From: Hyphobacterium sp. CCMP332
Lineage (GTDB): Bacteria > Bacteroidota > Bacteroidia > Cytophagales > CCMP332
Length of the DNA: 64,000 nucleotides
Reading direction: 5' to 3'
Assembly (NCBI GenBank): GCA_014323545.1
Contig: CP058647.1
Span: 1,528,001-1,592,000, forward strand
The translations under genes and the position numbers were made by a program. The notes beneath the pieces are model-generated. The model did not search any database. It worked only from the letters and a program-made list of their open reading frames with translations, and was not told the origin of the DNA. Positions 51,283 to 61,057 of the stretch are shown here, piece by piece (the stretch's first letter is position 1; each line of letters begins with the position of its first letter).

Positions 51283-53211
51283 TTATTTAACAGATTTCCC
51301 CTTTCCTAACCTGTTTAAAAGGCTGCTGGTAATGTTCAGGAAGTTTTCTTCAGTTATAATACCAATCAATTTGTCATTTTTGACCACCGGCAAACAGCCA
51401 ATTTTTTTATCCTGCATTATATTCATTGCTTCAATGACCGTAGTTTCTGGACTTATGTGAATCGGATTGGCAATCATCAAATCCTTTACAGTTTTGCCAT
51501 CGCTCAATTCGCCTTTGTTTAATCTGCTAAAGTAACGAAGCAGCATTCTTGAAGAAATAAGTCCTATCAATTTTCCCTTATCGTCCTCGACCGGCATGTA
51601 CCGAATTTTTTGCCAATCCATAATTTCGGTGACCATTTCCGGAATATCGTCCTTTATTATAGTAAATAAATCCGTCGTCATGAATTCTTCTGCGAGTAAT
51701 GTTGAATGTTGCCAAGACACTATATCCTCAAGACTTGCCAGATCCCAGGTGTGAATTGGTTTGCCTTCCTGTTGATTCTTTAATATGCTGGCAGTGAGAC
51801 CAATGGAAAGTTCTTCCTTGGATGTCACTTTGCTGAGTTTGGCAAATGATTTCAGCATCCAGCTAGCACCCGTTTTTCGGCTTTCATTTCTTTCATTGAT
51901 CACATCCATATAGCGATCTATATCCTCTTGATTTATATTATTCTTTTTCAAACCCTCTTTTGCCAAAGGCAATAGTTCTTTTTGAATCAGTTCGCTGACG
52001 GGATATTTTTTATCTTTAAACCAGTGCAATTGCGTATCCATACCCAAACGCGCTGTTGCAACAAAATTTGATTTTGCATCATCAAAATCCATATGAATTG
52101 GGATATCAGGATAATGATGATCAAATACGGACATCAATCCAATCCAGAAAGCAGAATTTGCGACTTCATCAAGGACAGAAGGCCCGGAAGGCAAACAGCG
52201 GTTTTCAATTCTTAGGTGAGGTTTCCCATTCGGGCTAATCCCATAGCAGGGTCGGTTCCATCTGTAAACCGTTGAATTGTGAATCATTAGAGCGCGAAGT
52301 GCCGGTGTTACACCTTCATCAATTTTTTTAAAAACATCTTCGTCAACATCAGTCATCAACATTACCTTGAACCGAACGATATCCTCCTTATACAATTCAA
52401 TAATGGAATTTTGAAGCCATTGATTACCAAAAGTCACCCTGGGGCTTCTATCGCGTAAATGCTCGCTGGTCACCCGGGTGTCCACGGATTGCTGAAATAA
52501 TGCAACCCTTGTTTCTTTCCAAAGGCGTTTTCCAAAAAGCATAGGACTGTTGCTCGCAATGGCCAATACCGGGGCCATCAATACCTGAGCGGCATTGTAT
52601 TTGCGGACAAAATCGTCGGGAGCAATTTGCAAGTGTACCTGAAAACTCGTGTTACAAGCTTCCAGCATTGCAGAATCGTGTTTTATATTCAGTTCATCTA
52701 TACCCGCTATTCTCAATTCGTAGATTTTCCCTCTCAATTTGTTGATGGCTTTTACCAATGCAAAGTACCGATCCAGTGGTGTAAGGTTTTCCAGGTCGAG
52801 ATCAAATTTTCGGATGGTCGGTAAAATTCCTGTAAGCACTACTTCACTGTGATGATTGGCCGCAACTGCGCTTACTTTTTTCAGAAGTGTATTGAGATTA
52901 TTTTCCAAAACTGAAAAGCAATCCTTTTCATAAACAAGGGGATCAATATTGGCTTCAAGGTTAAATTTTGCCAATTCAGTCGTAAATGTTTTGTCATTCA
53001 AATCATTCAGCACTTCAAGAGACTTGGGAGAAGGTTTATAATTTTCATCCACCAAACACATTTCCTGTTCTGCACCAATATGCATCGGGCTGGTATTAAA
53101 CCAATTGTCTTCAAGCATTTTTTCCAAAGCCTGAAGATCCTTTAAGAGATATTTTGTAAAATTATTGAGCTGCTTTTGATTTGAAACTATCCTTACGTTT
53201 AAGTCTCCCAT
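51283..53211 (-). CDS. GCS2-type glutamate-cysteine ligase-like protein fused to CBS domains
   Basis: The 642-residue protein has an N-terminal domain of the glutamate-cysteine ligase 2 family (about 40-400): HIGAEQEMCLVD contains the metal-binding glutamates, and RIENRCLPSGPS is the usual Arg/Glu loop. The C-terminal ~150 residues are a pair of CBS domains (TTDLFTIIKDDIPEM, LIGLISSRML; PIHISPETTVIEAMNIM, KLIGIITEENFL). CBS pairs often sense adenosine nucleotides. It could make gamma-glutamyl peptides under energy control; this is inference. A divergent RND gene starts 173 bases away. Confidence 0.82.
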   Translation of the reverse strand: MGDLNVRIVSNQKQLNNFTKYLLKDLQALEKMLEDNWFNTSPMHIGAEQEMCLVDENYKPSPKSLEVLNDLNDKTFTTELAKFNLEANIDPLVYEKDCFSVLENNLNTLLKKVSAVAANHHSEVVLTGILPTIRKFDLDLENLTPLDRYFALVKAINKLRGKIYELRIAGIDELNIKHDSAMLEACNTSFQVHLQIAPDDFVRKYNAAQVLMAPVLAIASNSPMLFGKRLWKETRVALFQQSVDTRVTSEHLRDRSPRVTFGNQWLQNSIIELYKEDIVRFKVMLMTDVDEDVFKKIDEGVTPALRALMIHNSTVYRWNRPCYGISPNGKPHLRIENRCLPSGPSVLDEVANSAFWIGLMSVFDHHYPDIPIHMDFDDAKSNFVATARLGMDTQLHWFKDKKYPVSELIQKELLPLAKEGLKKNNINQEDIDRYMDVINERNESRKTGASWMLKSFAKLSKVTSKEELSIGLTASILKNQQEGKPIHTWDLASLEDIVSWQHSTLLAEEFMTTDLFTIIKDDIPEMVTEIMDWQKIRYMPVEDDKGKLIGLISSRMLLRYFSRLNKGELSDGKTVKDLMIANPIHISPETTVIEAMNIMQDKKIGCLPVVKNDKLIGIITEENFLNITSSLLNRLGKGKSVK

Positions 53212-53384
53212 ATCCTCTTTATTAAAATCTCCTTAAATTAAGTAAAAAGACCTCATTCAAACATGATTTTGACACATAATCAAACATGAACCTTTCTCAG
53301 ATTATAATGTTCAGGCTTAGATATCAGTTTATTACAAAGAAAAATCTTCAAATAGCTTAGAAATCAATAGTTTTGCTGGCTTGA

Positions 53385-55838
53385 ATGTGGACTAGTTTAG
53401 CACATATAATAATTAAGTACCGATATGCCTTACTGGCATCAATACTTGTTGTAACTATTTTTATGGCCAATCAGGCCAGGAAGATTGAGTTAACTTACGA
53501 TTTTGCGCAGATCGTTCCCGACGATGATCCCGACATGATCTATTTAAGGGAGTTTAAAAAAACCTTTGGCGAAGATGGTACGGTCATGGCCATCGGATTA
53601 AAAGACGAATCCATCTTTGAAAAAGATAAGTTTATTAAACTTCAATATCTTGACAAAGCACTGAGCCAGATTGAAGGTGTCGATAAGGTATTGTCCATCG
53701 CTTCTATACTCAATGTGAGTAAAAATACCGCGGAGAAAAAATTTGAATATTTACCTGTTTTTACAAAAACTCCCGACAGTCAAGAGGAACTCGATAGTTT
53801 ATTGGCGATTGCCGGAAATATTAAGTTTTACGAGGGGCAGGTAATCAACAGTGAAAACGGTGCATTATTAGTTATTATCACCTTAGAAAAAGATTATGTC
53901 AATTCAGCACAGCGCGATCCCCTTATTGCCGACATTCGAATGGCAGGTGATCAGTTTACGGATAAAACAGGTATTGAGCTTCACTATGCCGGAATTCCCT
54001 ATGTAAGATCTGAGGTTTCCAATCGCGTAAAAGAAGAATTTTCATTCTTCCTTTATATTTCCTTAGCCGTTTGCGCGACCATATTATTTCTCTTTTTCAG
54101 ATCCTTTACCGCAGTGCTTGTGCCCATGTTGTTGATTGGAGTAATTGTAGTCTGGACAATGGGTACGATCGTTTTACTAGGATATAAGCTCACACTTTTA
54201 ACAGCCCTATTACCCCCCATCATTGTGGTAATTGGTATCCCAAACAGCATTTATCTTATCAATAAATATCACCAGGAATTCAGCAAACACGGGATTAAAC
54301 TCCTGGCATTGAGCAGGATCATTCGCAAAATTGGAATTGTCACACTGATAACCAATTTTACAACAGCTATAGGCTTTGGTGTACTTACATCTACAGATAT
54401 TGCCATTCTCACTGAGTTTGGATTGGTAGCTTCCATTAACATTATGGCCACTTTTGTGGTAAGTATTATCCTTATTCCCGCTACTTTCGCCCTATTACCC
54501 GAGCCCTCTGCAAAGCATCTTAAACATCTCGAATTTAGATTTGTAGGTTTCTTGCTCGAAGGATTTGATGTGATTGTACATAAATATCGTCCGGCGGTTT
54601 ACATCAGCACATTGATCACCATTGTTGTATCCGTTTACGGACTTACCAAAATTGAAGCCATCTCATATATGGTGGATGATTTGCCTAAAAACTCGCCTAT
54701 AATTAAGGACCTCCATTTTTTCGAGCAGAATTTTGCAGGAATAATGCCTTTGGAAATCATTGTTGATACCAATAAAAAAAGGGGAACGACTAAACTCAAT
54801 AATCTGCAACTTGTAGATCAGTTTGATGAATTTATAGATTCCATTCCGAATGTTTCCAAATCGGTATCCATGTTAAATGTGGTAAAAGCAGCCAACTATG
54901 CATTCTACAATCAAAATCCTGACTTTTACCAGCTCCCTTCCAAAAGAGACCGCGCATTTCTCTACAGATATTTAAAAAATACCCAAGACAGCACTCAAAT
55001 TGCCAATAGTTTTATTGATTCGGCGGGTCAAAAAATGCGACTATCCTACAGGATAGAAGACATGGGTTCTATTCGATTGAATGAACTTATAAATGAAAAA
55101 ATTATTCCTAAGGCCAAATCATTATTTGAAGGAACGGATCTCGAAATGATGGTTACCGGCACCACCTTGATTTTTATCAAAGGCAACAGTTACCTGATTC
55201 AGAATCTTCTTCAAAGTATGATCATTGCCTTTGTATTGATCGCCATCATTATGGCCATTCTTTTTCAATCGGTCAGAATGATTCTTATCAGTATTATTCC
55301 AAATACAATACCACTCTTGGTCACAGCGGGTATCATGGGCTATTTTGGCATTCATCTAAAACCAAGTACCGCATTAATATTTAGCATTGCATTTGGTATT
55401 TCGGTGGATGATTCGATTCACTATTTAGCCAAATACCGACAGGAATTACTGGCCAATGGCAATCGAATTTCAAAATGTGTTTCTATTAGTCTTCTCGAAA
55501 CCGGATCGAGCATGATGTACACCTCAATCGTCCTTTTTGCAGGATTTATCATTTTTGCATTTTCTGATTTTGGCGGAACCGTGGCGCTTGGAGTTCTTAC
55601 TTCGCTTACGCTGTTAGTGGCTTTACTTATCAATTTAATCATTTTGCCTTCTCTGATAATGTCTTTTGATAAAGGCCTGAAAAACAGAGATGCACATCCG
55701 CTCATTGAGATGTATGATGAGTTTTACTATGAGCATGAAGATGAGGAGATCGATTTAAGTCAAATGTCTGTAAGAAGCAATGGCAGAAAGTCTGAAGAAG
55801 AGTTTTTTAAAGGAGAAGAGAATAGCGATAGTAAATAA
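53385..55838 (+). CDS. MMPL/RND-family membrane transporter
   Basis: An 817-residue inner-membrane protein with about 12 transmembrane helices in two halves, each with a large periplasmic loop. The two transmembrane blocks contain the usual MMPL pattern GIPNSIYLINKYHQE in the first half and GISVDDSIHYLAKYRQE in the second, with Asp residues that could carry protons. No outer-membrane channel or membrane-fusion partner is adjacent. The C-terminal tail is acidic. The substrate may be a lipid or hydrophobic compound, as in related proteins. Confidence 0.88.
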   Translation: MWTSLAHIIIKYRYALLASILVVTIFMANQARKIELTYDFAQIVPDDDPDMIYLREFKKTFGEDGTVMAIGLKDESIFEKDKFIKLQYLDKALSQIEGVDKVLSIASILNVSKNTAEKKFEYLPVFTKTPDSQEELDSLLAIAGNIKFYEGQVINSENGALLVIITLEKDYVNSAQRDPLIADIRMAGDQFTDKTGIELHYAGIPYVRSEVSNRVKEEFSFFLYISLAVCATILFLFFRSFTAVLVPMLLIGVIVVWTMGTIVLLGYKLTLLTALLPPIIVVIGIPNSIYLINKYHQEFSKHGIKLLALSRIIRKIGIVTLITNFTTAIGFGVLTSTDIAILTEFGLVASINIMATFVVSIILIPATFALLPEPSAKHLKHLEFRFVGFLLEGFDVIVHKYRPAVYISTLITIVVSVYGLTKIEAISYMVDDLPKNSPIIKDLHFFEQNFAGIMPLEIIVDTNKKRGTTKLNNLQLVDQFDEFIDSIPNVSKSVSMLNVVKAANYAFYNQNPDFYQLPSKRDRAFLYRYLKNTQDSTQIANSFIDSAGQKMRLSYRIEDMGSIRLNELINEKIIPKAKSLFEGTDLEMMVTGTTLIFIKGNSYLIQNLLQSMIIAFVLIAIIMAILFQSVRMILISIIPNTIPLLVTAGIMGYFGIHLKPSTALIFSIAFGISVDDSIHYLAKYRQELLANGNRISKCVSISLLETGSSMMYTSIVLFAGFIIFAFSDFGGTVALGVLTSLTLLVALLINLIILPSLIMSFDKGLKNRDAHPLIEMYDEFYYEHEDEEIDLSQMSVRSNGRKSEEEFFKGEENSDSK

Positions 55839-55840
55839 TC

Positions 55841-55870
55841 TTTAAGGGAAGCAAAAATTACCTACTTTTG
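55841..55870 (+). promoter_or_regulatory. Predicted ileS promoter
   Basis: TACTTTTG (55863-55870) matches TAnnTTTG at every fixed position. TTTA at 55841-55844 is a weaker -33 box with 18 bases between. The ATG lies 27 bases after the -7 box. The promoter overlaps the tail of the intergenic gap behind the RND gene. Confidence 0.5.
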
Positions 55871-55896
55871 CATGCCGAAAAACCCAGCAATTTCAA

Positions 55897-58800
55897 ATGG
55901 CTCGTAAATACACAGAGTATAAACAGCTTAGCTTTCCGGAAATAGAAAAAAACATTCTAAAATTCTGGAAGGAGAATAACATTTTTGAACGCTCCGTCTC
56001 AGAGCGAGAAGGCAAGAAATCCTTTACATTTTATGAGGGCCCGCCCTCTGCAAATGGAACCCCGGGAATTCACCATGTTATGGCCCGCACGGTCAAAGAC
56101 ATCTTTTGTCGCTTTAAGACCTTACAAGGCTATCAGGTAAAAAGAAAAGGCGGATGGGATACTCATGGCCTACCTGTTGAGTTACAGGTTGAAAAAGAGC
56201 TCGGCATTACAAAAGAAGATATCGGTAAGAAAATAAGCGTTGAGGATTACAATCAGCGTTGCCGTGAAGCGGTAATGAAATTTAAAGGTGAATGGGAAGA
56301 GCTCACGGAAAAAATGGGCTACTGGGTTGATATGGACGACCCTTACATAACTTTTGAAAACAACTACATCGAAAGTCTTTGGAATTTACTTAAAAAACTA
56401 TTTGACAAAGGTCTTTTGTACAAAGGCTATACCATACAGCCTTTTTCTCCAAAAGCGGGAACCGGATTAAGTTCTCATGAATTAAATCAGCCCGGTACAT
56501 ACAGACAGGTCAAGGACACCTCTATAGTTGCCCAATTTAAATTAAAACGCAGCGAAAAATCAGAATTTATTTTTGATTCGAATGACGAAGAAGTATTCTT
56601 ATTAGCATGGACCACCACCCCATGGACACTCCCTTCCAACTGTGCGCTTGCCGTCGGGAAAAATATTAAATACGTCAAAGTAAAAACCTTTAACCCTTAT
56701 ACTTTTAAACCCACTTCAGTAATTCTGGGAGCTGATTTGGTTAATAAGTTTTTTCAGGCAAAAGGTGCTGAAGTTTCGCTTGAAGACTACGATGAGGGCG
56801 ATAAAATAATCCCATGGAAAATTGCAGGAGAATTCAAAGGTTCAGAGATTTCAGAACTGAAGTATGAGCAATTAATGCCATATGTGACTAATGAAGATTT
56901 AGAGAGAAATGCATTCCGTGTAATTATCGGTGATTTTGTTTCTACGGAAGAAGGTACGGGTATTGTTCATACGGCTTCTGTTTTTGGTGCCGATGACTAC
57001 CGTGTAGCCCAGCAAAATAATGTTCCTGCCGTGATGGTAAAAGATGAAAACGGGCATGACATTCCATTAGTGGATAAGCAAGGTCGATTTGTAAAAGAAG
57101 TATCGGACTTTGCAGGTCGCTATGTAAAACAGGAGTACGAAGATGAAGGCGTGGCTGAAAATCCCGAGTATAAATCCACCGATGTACTGATTGCGATTAA
57201 ACTCAAAGAAGAAAATAAAGCCTTTAAGGTAGAAAAATACGAACACAGCTATCCTCATTGCTGGAGGACAGATAAGCCGATTTTGTACTATCCGCTGGAT
57301 TCATGGTTTATTAAGACCACGGCTTTTAAAGATCGACTTGTAGAATTAAATAACAGTATTAATTGGAAGCCTGCTGCAACTGGTAAGGGAAGATTTGGTA
57401 ATTGGCTTGAAAATCTTGTTGACTGGAATTTAAGCCGATCCAGATTTTGGGGAACACCACTCCCTATTTGGAGAAGTGAAGATAAATCCGAGGCCATATG
57501 CATTGGTTCGAAGGAGGAACTGAAGAATGAAGTTTCTAAATCGGTAAAAGCCGGTTTTATGGATAGTGAACTGGATGAAAATTTTGATTTTCACCGCCCT
57601 TTTGTAGACAAAATTGTCCTGGTCAGCCCCAGCGGCCAAAAAATGTATCGCGAATCCGATCTAATTGATGTTTGGTTTGATTCGGGAGCAATGCCATATG
57701 CCCAATGGCATTATCCATTTGAAAATGAAGATGTATTTAAAGCCAATTATCCGGCAGATTTTATAGCTGAGGGTGTAGATCAAACGCGTGGTTGGTTTTT
57801 TACCCTGCATGCCATCGCGGTAATGCTTTTTGACTCGGTTGCATTTAAAAATGTTATCGCCAATGGCCTGGTTCTGGATAAAGACGGAAATAAGATGTCT
57901 AAACGCCTCGGCAATGCAGTGGACCCATTCGATGCAATCAATACCTATGGTGCAGATTGTAACCGTTGGTATATGATCAGCAATGCTCCGCCATGGGAAA
58001 ATTTAAAATTTGATATTGAAGGCGTTAAAGAAGTTCAGCGAAGATTTTTTGGGACACTTCACAATACTTATAATTTCTTTGCCTTATATGCCAATATTGA
58101 TGGCTTTAATTATAAATCCGATCCTGTTGCTTTCAATAAACTGCCTGAAAGCGATCGATGGATTCTCTCCAGATTGCATTCATTGATTGGTAATGTGAAA
58201 AAAGCCTATGAAGATTACGATCCGACACGCGCTGCAAGACTAATTCAGGATTTTACGATAGACGATTTGAGTAATTGGTATGTGCGTTTAAATCGAAAAC
58301 GATTTTGGGTAGGAGAGTTTACGAATGACAAAAAAGCGGCCTATGAAACGCTTTATAATTGTCTTGAAGTCATTTTGAAATTGTCTTCACCGGTTATCCC
58401 ATTTATATCGGAGCATTATTACAGAGAGCTCAATGTCGTTAGTAATAAAGAAAAATTTGATTCCATTCATCTCTCTGAGTTTCCGGAAGCCAACAGTATG
58501 GTGATAGATTTGGATTTGGAAAAGAGAATAGATTATGCCCAAAGAATTTCATCGCTTGTTCATTCTTTGAGAAAAAAGGAAAGAATAAAAGTCAGACAGC
58601 CTCTATCTAAAATTATGATTCCTGTTCTTGACAAAAAAGCAAAGGAACAAATTCAGCAGATATCAGAAATGATCAAGAATGAAGTCAATGTCAAAGAGGT
58701 AGAATTGTTGCTCGATGATCATTCCATAATCACCAAAACAGCAAAAGCAAATTTCAGAGAGCTTGGACAAAAGTTCGGCCCAAAACTGAAAACAATTGTT

Positions 58801-59277
58801 CCCCATATCCAAAAAATGGATCAGAATGCCATTTCTGAATACGAACAATACGGCGTTTTTTCAATCGATGTTGATGGAGAACATATACAGCTTGAACAAG
58901 GTGATATCCTTATCGAGACCCGCGATGTGCCCGGTTGGTCGGTCGCCAACGACAGCGGTTTGACCGTTGCTTTGGACATTGCCATTACCGATGAATTAAA
59001 AAGTGAGGGATTTGCCCGGGACATAGTTAATCGAATTCAAAATATGAGGAAAGACTCCGGATTGGAGGTTCAGGACAAAATTGTCGTGGAAATATCCTCA
59101 AAAGACGAATTTGTTATTAATTCGGTAAACAATTTTAACCAATATATCTCCAGGGAAACACAGGCCATGAAGCTGGATGTTCTGGATAAAGATCCTGCTG
59201 ATTCTGATTCAATTGAAATTGATGAAATATCAATAGGGCTTAAAATCGAAAAAACCAGTCTAAGTATTAGTCAATGA
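55897..59277 (+). CDS. ileS: Isoleucyl-tRNA synthetase
   Basis: The 1126-residue class I synthetase charges tRNA-Ile. The HIGH-type motif is PGIHH (residues 56-60) and the KMSKR motif is at 666-670. The editing (CP1) domain lies between. RKGGWDTHGLPVELQVEK and the overall length put it in the long, eukaryote-like type common in Bacteroidota, often linked to reduced sensitivity to mupirocin (family knowledge). The stop overlaps the lspA ATG by four bases (ATGA), so the genes are coupled. Confidence 0.97.
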   Translation: MARKYTEYKQLSFPEIEKNILKFWKENNIFERSVSEREGKKSFTFYEGPPSANGTPGIHHVMARTVKDIFCRFKTLQGYQVKRKGGWDTHGLPVELQVEKELGITKEDIGKKISVEDYNQRCREAVMKFKGEWEELTEKMGYWVDMDDPYITFENNYIESLWNLLKKLFDKGLLYKGYTIQPFSPKAGTGLSSHELNQPGTYRQVKDTSIVAQFKLKRSEKSEFIFDSNDEEVFLLAWTTTPWTLPSNCALAVGKNIKYVKVKTFNPYTFKPTSVILGADLVNKFFQAKGAEVSLEDYDEGDKIIPWKIAGEFKGSEISELKYEQLMPYVTNEDLERNAFRVIIGDFVSTEEGTGIVHTASVFGADDYRVAQQNNVPAVMVKDENGHDIPLVDKQGRFVKEVSDFAGRYVKQEYEDEGVAENPEYKSTDVLIAIKLKEENKAFKVEKYEHSYPHCWRTDKPILYYPLDSWFIKTTAFKDRLVELNNSINWKPAATGKGRFGNWLENLVDWNLSRSRFWGTPLPIWRSEDKSEAICIGSKEELKNEVSKSVKAGFMDSELDENFDFHRPFVDKIVLVSPSGQKMYRESDLIDVWFDSGAMPYAQWHYPFENEDVFKANYPADFIAEGVDQTRGWFFTLHAIAVMLFDSVAFKNVIANGLVLDKDGNKMSKRLGNAVDPFDAINTYGADCNRWYMISNAPPWENLKFDIEGVKEVQRRFFGTLHNTYNFFALYANIDGFNYKSDPVAFNKLPESDRWILSRLHSLIGNVKKAYEDYDPTRAARLIQDFTIDDLSNWYVRLNRKRFWVGEFTNDKKAAYETLYNCLEVILKLSSPVIPFISEHYYRELNVVSNKEKFDSIHLSEFPEANSMVIDLDLEKRIDYAQRISSLVHSLRKKERIKVRQPLSKIMIPVLDKKAKEQIQQISEMIKNEVNVKEVELLLDDHSIITKTAKANFRELGQKFGPKLKTIVPHIQKMDQNAISEYEQYGVFSIDVDGEHIQLEQGDILIETRDVPGWSVANDSGLTVALDIAITDELKSEGFARDIVNRIQNMRKDSGLEVQDKIVVEISSKDEFVINSVNNFNQYISRETQAMKLDVLDKDPADSDSIEIDEISIGLKIEKTSLSISQ

Positions 59278-59876
59278 AGTATTCAAAATATTTTTTAATC
59301 AGTCTGGCCATAATTATTCTGGATCAGTCGGTAAAAATGCTAGTGCATTTCAATATGGATTACGGTTCAGTGGGCCAGATTAAAGTATTTGATGACTGGT
59401 TTAAACTGTATTATACTTTGAATCCCGGAATGGCATTTGGAATTCAACTGGGCTCGTCTTATGGAAAACTGGTATTGAGTTTATTTCGCTTATTAGCGAT
59501 GGGGGGAATTGCTTATTATTTGATTTTGCTAATTAAAAAATCAGCTCAACGGGGTCTTTTGGTTTGTATAGCATTAATTCTTGGTGGTGCCATCGGAAAT
59601 GTAATAGACAGTACTTTTTACGGTGTAATATTAAATAATGCCCCTTCAGATGCAAGCACGCCCTGGTTTCACGGACAAGTCATAGATATGTTTTATCTGG
59701 ATATTTGGGAAGGCTTTGCACCAGACTGGATTCCATTTATCGGTGGACAATATTTCAGTCTATGGCCAATTTTTAATATTGCCGATGCCTCCATTTTTTG
59801 TGGAGTCCTTGCCATTTTAATTTTTCAGAATAAATTCTTTAAGAAAGAAGAAGATTCAGATTCGAAAGAATTGTAA
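59274..59876 (+). CDS. lspA: Lipoprotein signal peptidase
   Basis: The 200-residue inner-membrane aspartyl protease removes signal peptides from prolipoproteins; its likely substrates include the lipoproteins at 20420 and 46604. Four transmembrane helices are seen, and the two catalytic aspartates fit GNVIDSTFYG and FNIADASIF. An extra loop around NAPSDASTPWFHG is typical of Bacteroidota LspA. Many Bacteroidota place a DksA-type gene between ileS and lspA; it is absent here. Confidence 0.95.
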   Translation: MKYSKYFLISLAIIILDQSVKMLVHFNMDYGSVGQIKVFDDWFKLYYTLNPGMAFGIQLGSSYGKLVLSLFRLLAMGGIAYYLILLIKKSAQRGLLVCIALILGGAIGNVIDSTFYGVILNNAPSDASTPWFHGQVIDMFYLDIWEGFAPDWIPFIGGQYFSLWPIFNIADASIFCGVLAILIFQNKFFKKEEDSDSKEL

Positions 59877-59886
59877 TTAGATTTTC

Positions 59887-61023
59887 CTAACTCTCGTCCT
59901 GTACGGATTCAAGCTCATCCGGTCTCATAAAATTGAAACCAAGCGTTAGACGAAGTGTATTTTCCAATGGATGATTTCTTGTAGTTGGTATTAGGTATGC
60001 AAGATCAAGAGCAATGACCTGATATTTCACACCGGCACCCACGGTAAAATATTTCCTCGCGCCATAGAGTTCATCTTCAAAGAAATAACCGGTGCGAACA
60101 AAGAACTTATCATCGTAATTGTATTCCAGCCCTAGTGAAATAGCTATTTCTTTTAATTCTCCGCTAAATCCGTCAGGTGAATCTCCAAAAGAGCTGAAAG
60201 CTCCTCCTACCACACCGCGGTCTGAGTTTGCATCGGATGGAACCAGTAATTTATTAAAGTCGATGGAGAGTGTAAAAGTATTGTAAACATCCGCATCCAT
60301 TCCAATTGAAGTACCCAATTTCAAACTTGTTGGAATAAAATCTGCTGAATCATTATTCGAATAAGATATTTTCGGACCCAGATTGCTCAGGTTGGCACCA
60401 AAAGCAATATTGGTATTATTCCCAAATATCACATAGTCGTTTCGATAAAACATGGCCAGGTCTGCTGCTGCAGTATTACCCGGTTTCAGGTCAGTTCCTG
60501 TTGGACTGGTCTGTGCATCAATTCTACCGGTCAGGTCGGAGTGAATATATTTTAATCCCAATGACACACCCAATTTGCGGCTTAGCTTTCTGGAATAGGC
60601 CATTGAGATATTAAACTCATTTGGATTAACCAACTGAAGTTCATTCCCCTGATTATCGGTAAATTGTATTTGGCCTAAATTGAAAAATGTAAGTGAAACG
60701 CCAATTGCATCTTCCTGTCGGATTTTTGCAAATGCCGTAAGGTAGGATAAGGACATGTCATCCACCAGGTTTCTCAACCAGGGCGTATAAGACACAGAAC
60801 CACCATAGTCCGCATCGATGAAAGCTAGTTTGCCGGGATTCCAAAACATTGAAGCTGCATCAGGACTTGTTGCTGCACCCACATCTCCCATGGCAGCTCC
60901 TCTTGCATCAACAGGTAGGGTTAAAAAAGGCACTGAGGTTGTTAGTGTTCTCAGATCATCCTGACCATAAATAACGTTGCATGCAAATACTCCAAGTATT
61001 GCTACTAGTATCTTTCTTGACAT
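59887..61023 (-). CDS. porV: T9SS outer-membrane protein PorV (LptO)
   Basis: Starting at ATG 61021-61023, the product has about 378 residues and a signal peptide ending near VIYGQ. The sequence has the PorV pattern: PFLTLPVDARGAAMGDVG, PDAASMFWNPGKLAF, YTPWLRNLVDDM, and then a 14-strand barrel ending LRLTLGFNF. PorV carries cargo proteins from the translocon to the PorU sortase. It lies directly downstream of porU in the same leftward transcript. Confidence 0.93.
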   Translation of the reverse strand: MSRKILVAILGVFACNVIYGQDDLRTLTTSVPFLTLPVDARGAAMGDVGAATSPDAASMFWNPGKLAFIDADYGGSVSYTPWLRNLVDDMSLSYLTAFAKIRQEDAIGVSLTFFNLGQIQFTDNQGNELQLVNPNEFNISMAYSRKLSRKLGVSLGLKYIHSDLTGRIDAQTSPTGTDLKPGNTAAADLAMFYRNDYVIFGNNTNIAFGANLSNLGPKISYSNNDSADFIPTSLKLGTSIGMDADVYNTFTLSIDFNKLLVPSDANSDRGVVGGAFSSFGDSPDGFSGELKEIAISLGLEYNYDDKFFVRTGYFFEDELYGARKYFTVGAGVKYQVIALDLAYLIPTTRNHPLENTLRLTLGFNFMRPDELESVQDES

Positions 61024-61057
61024 CTTTAAAAAATTGAGCTGCAAATATAAAAGTAAT

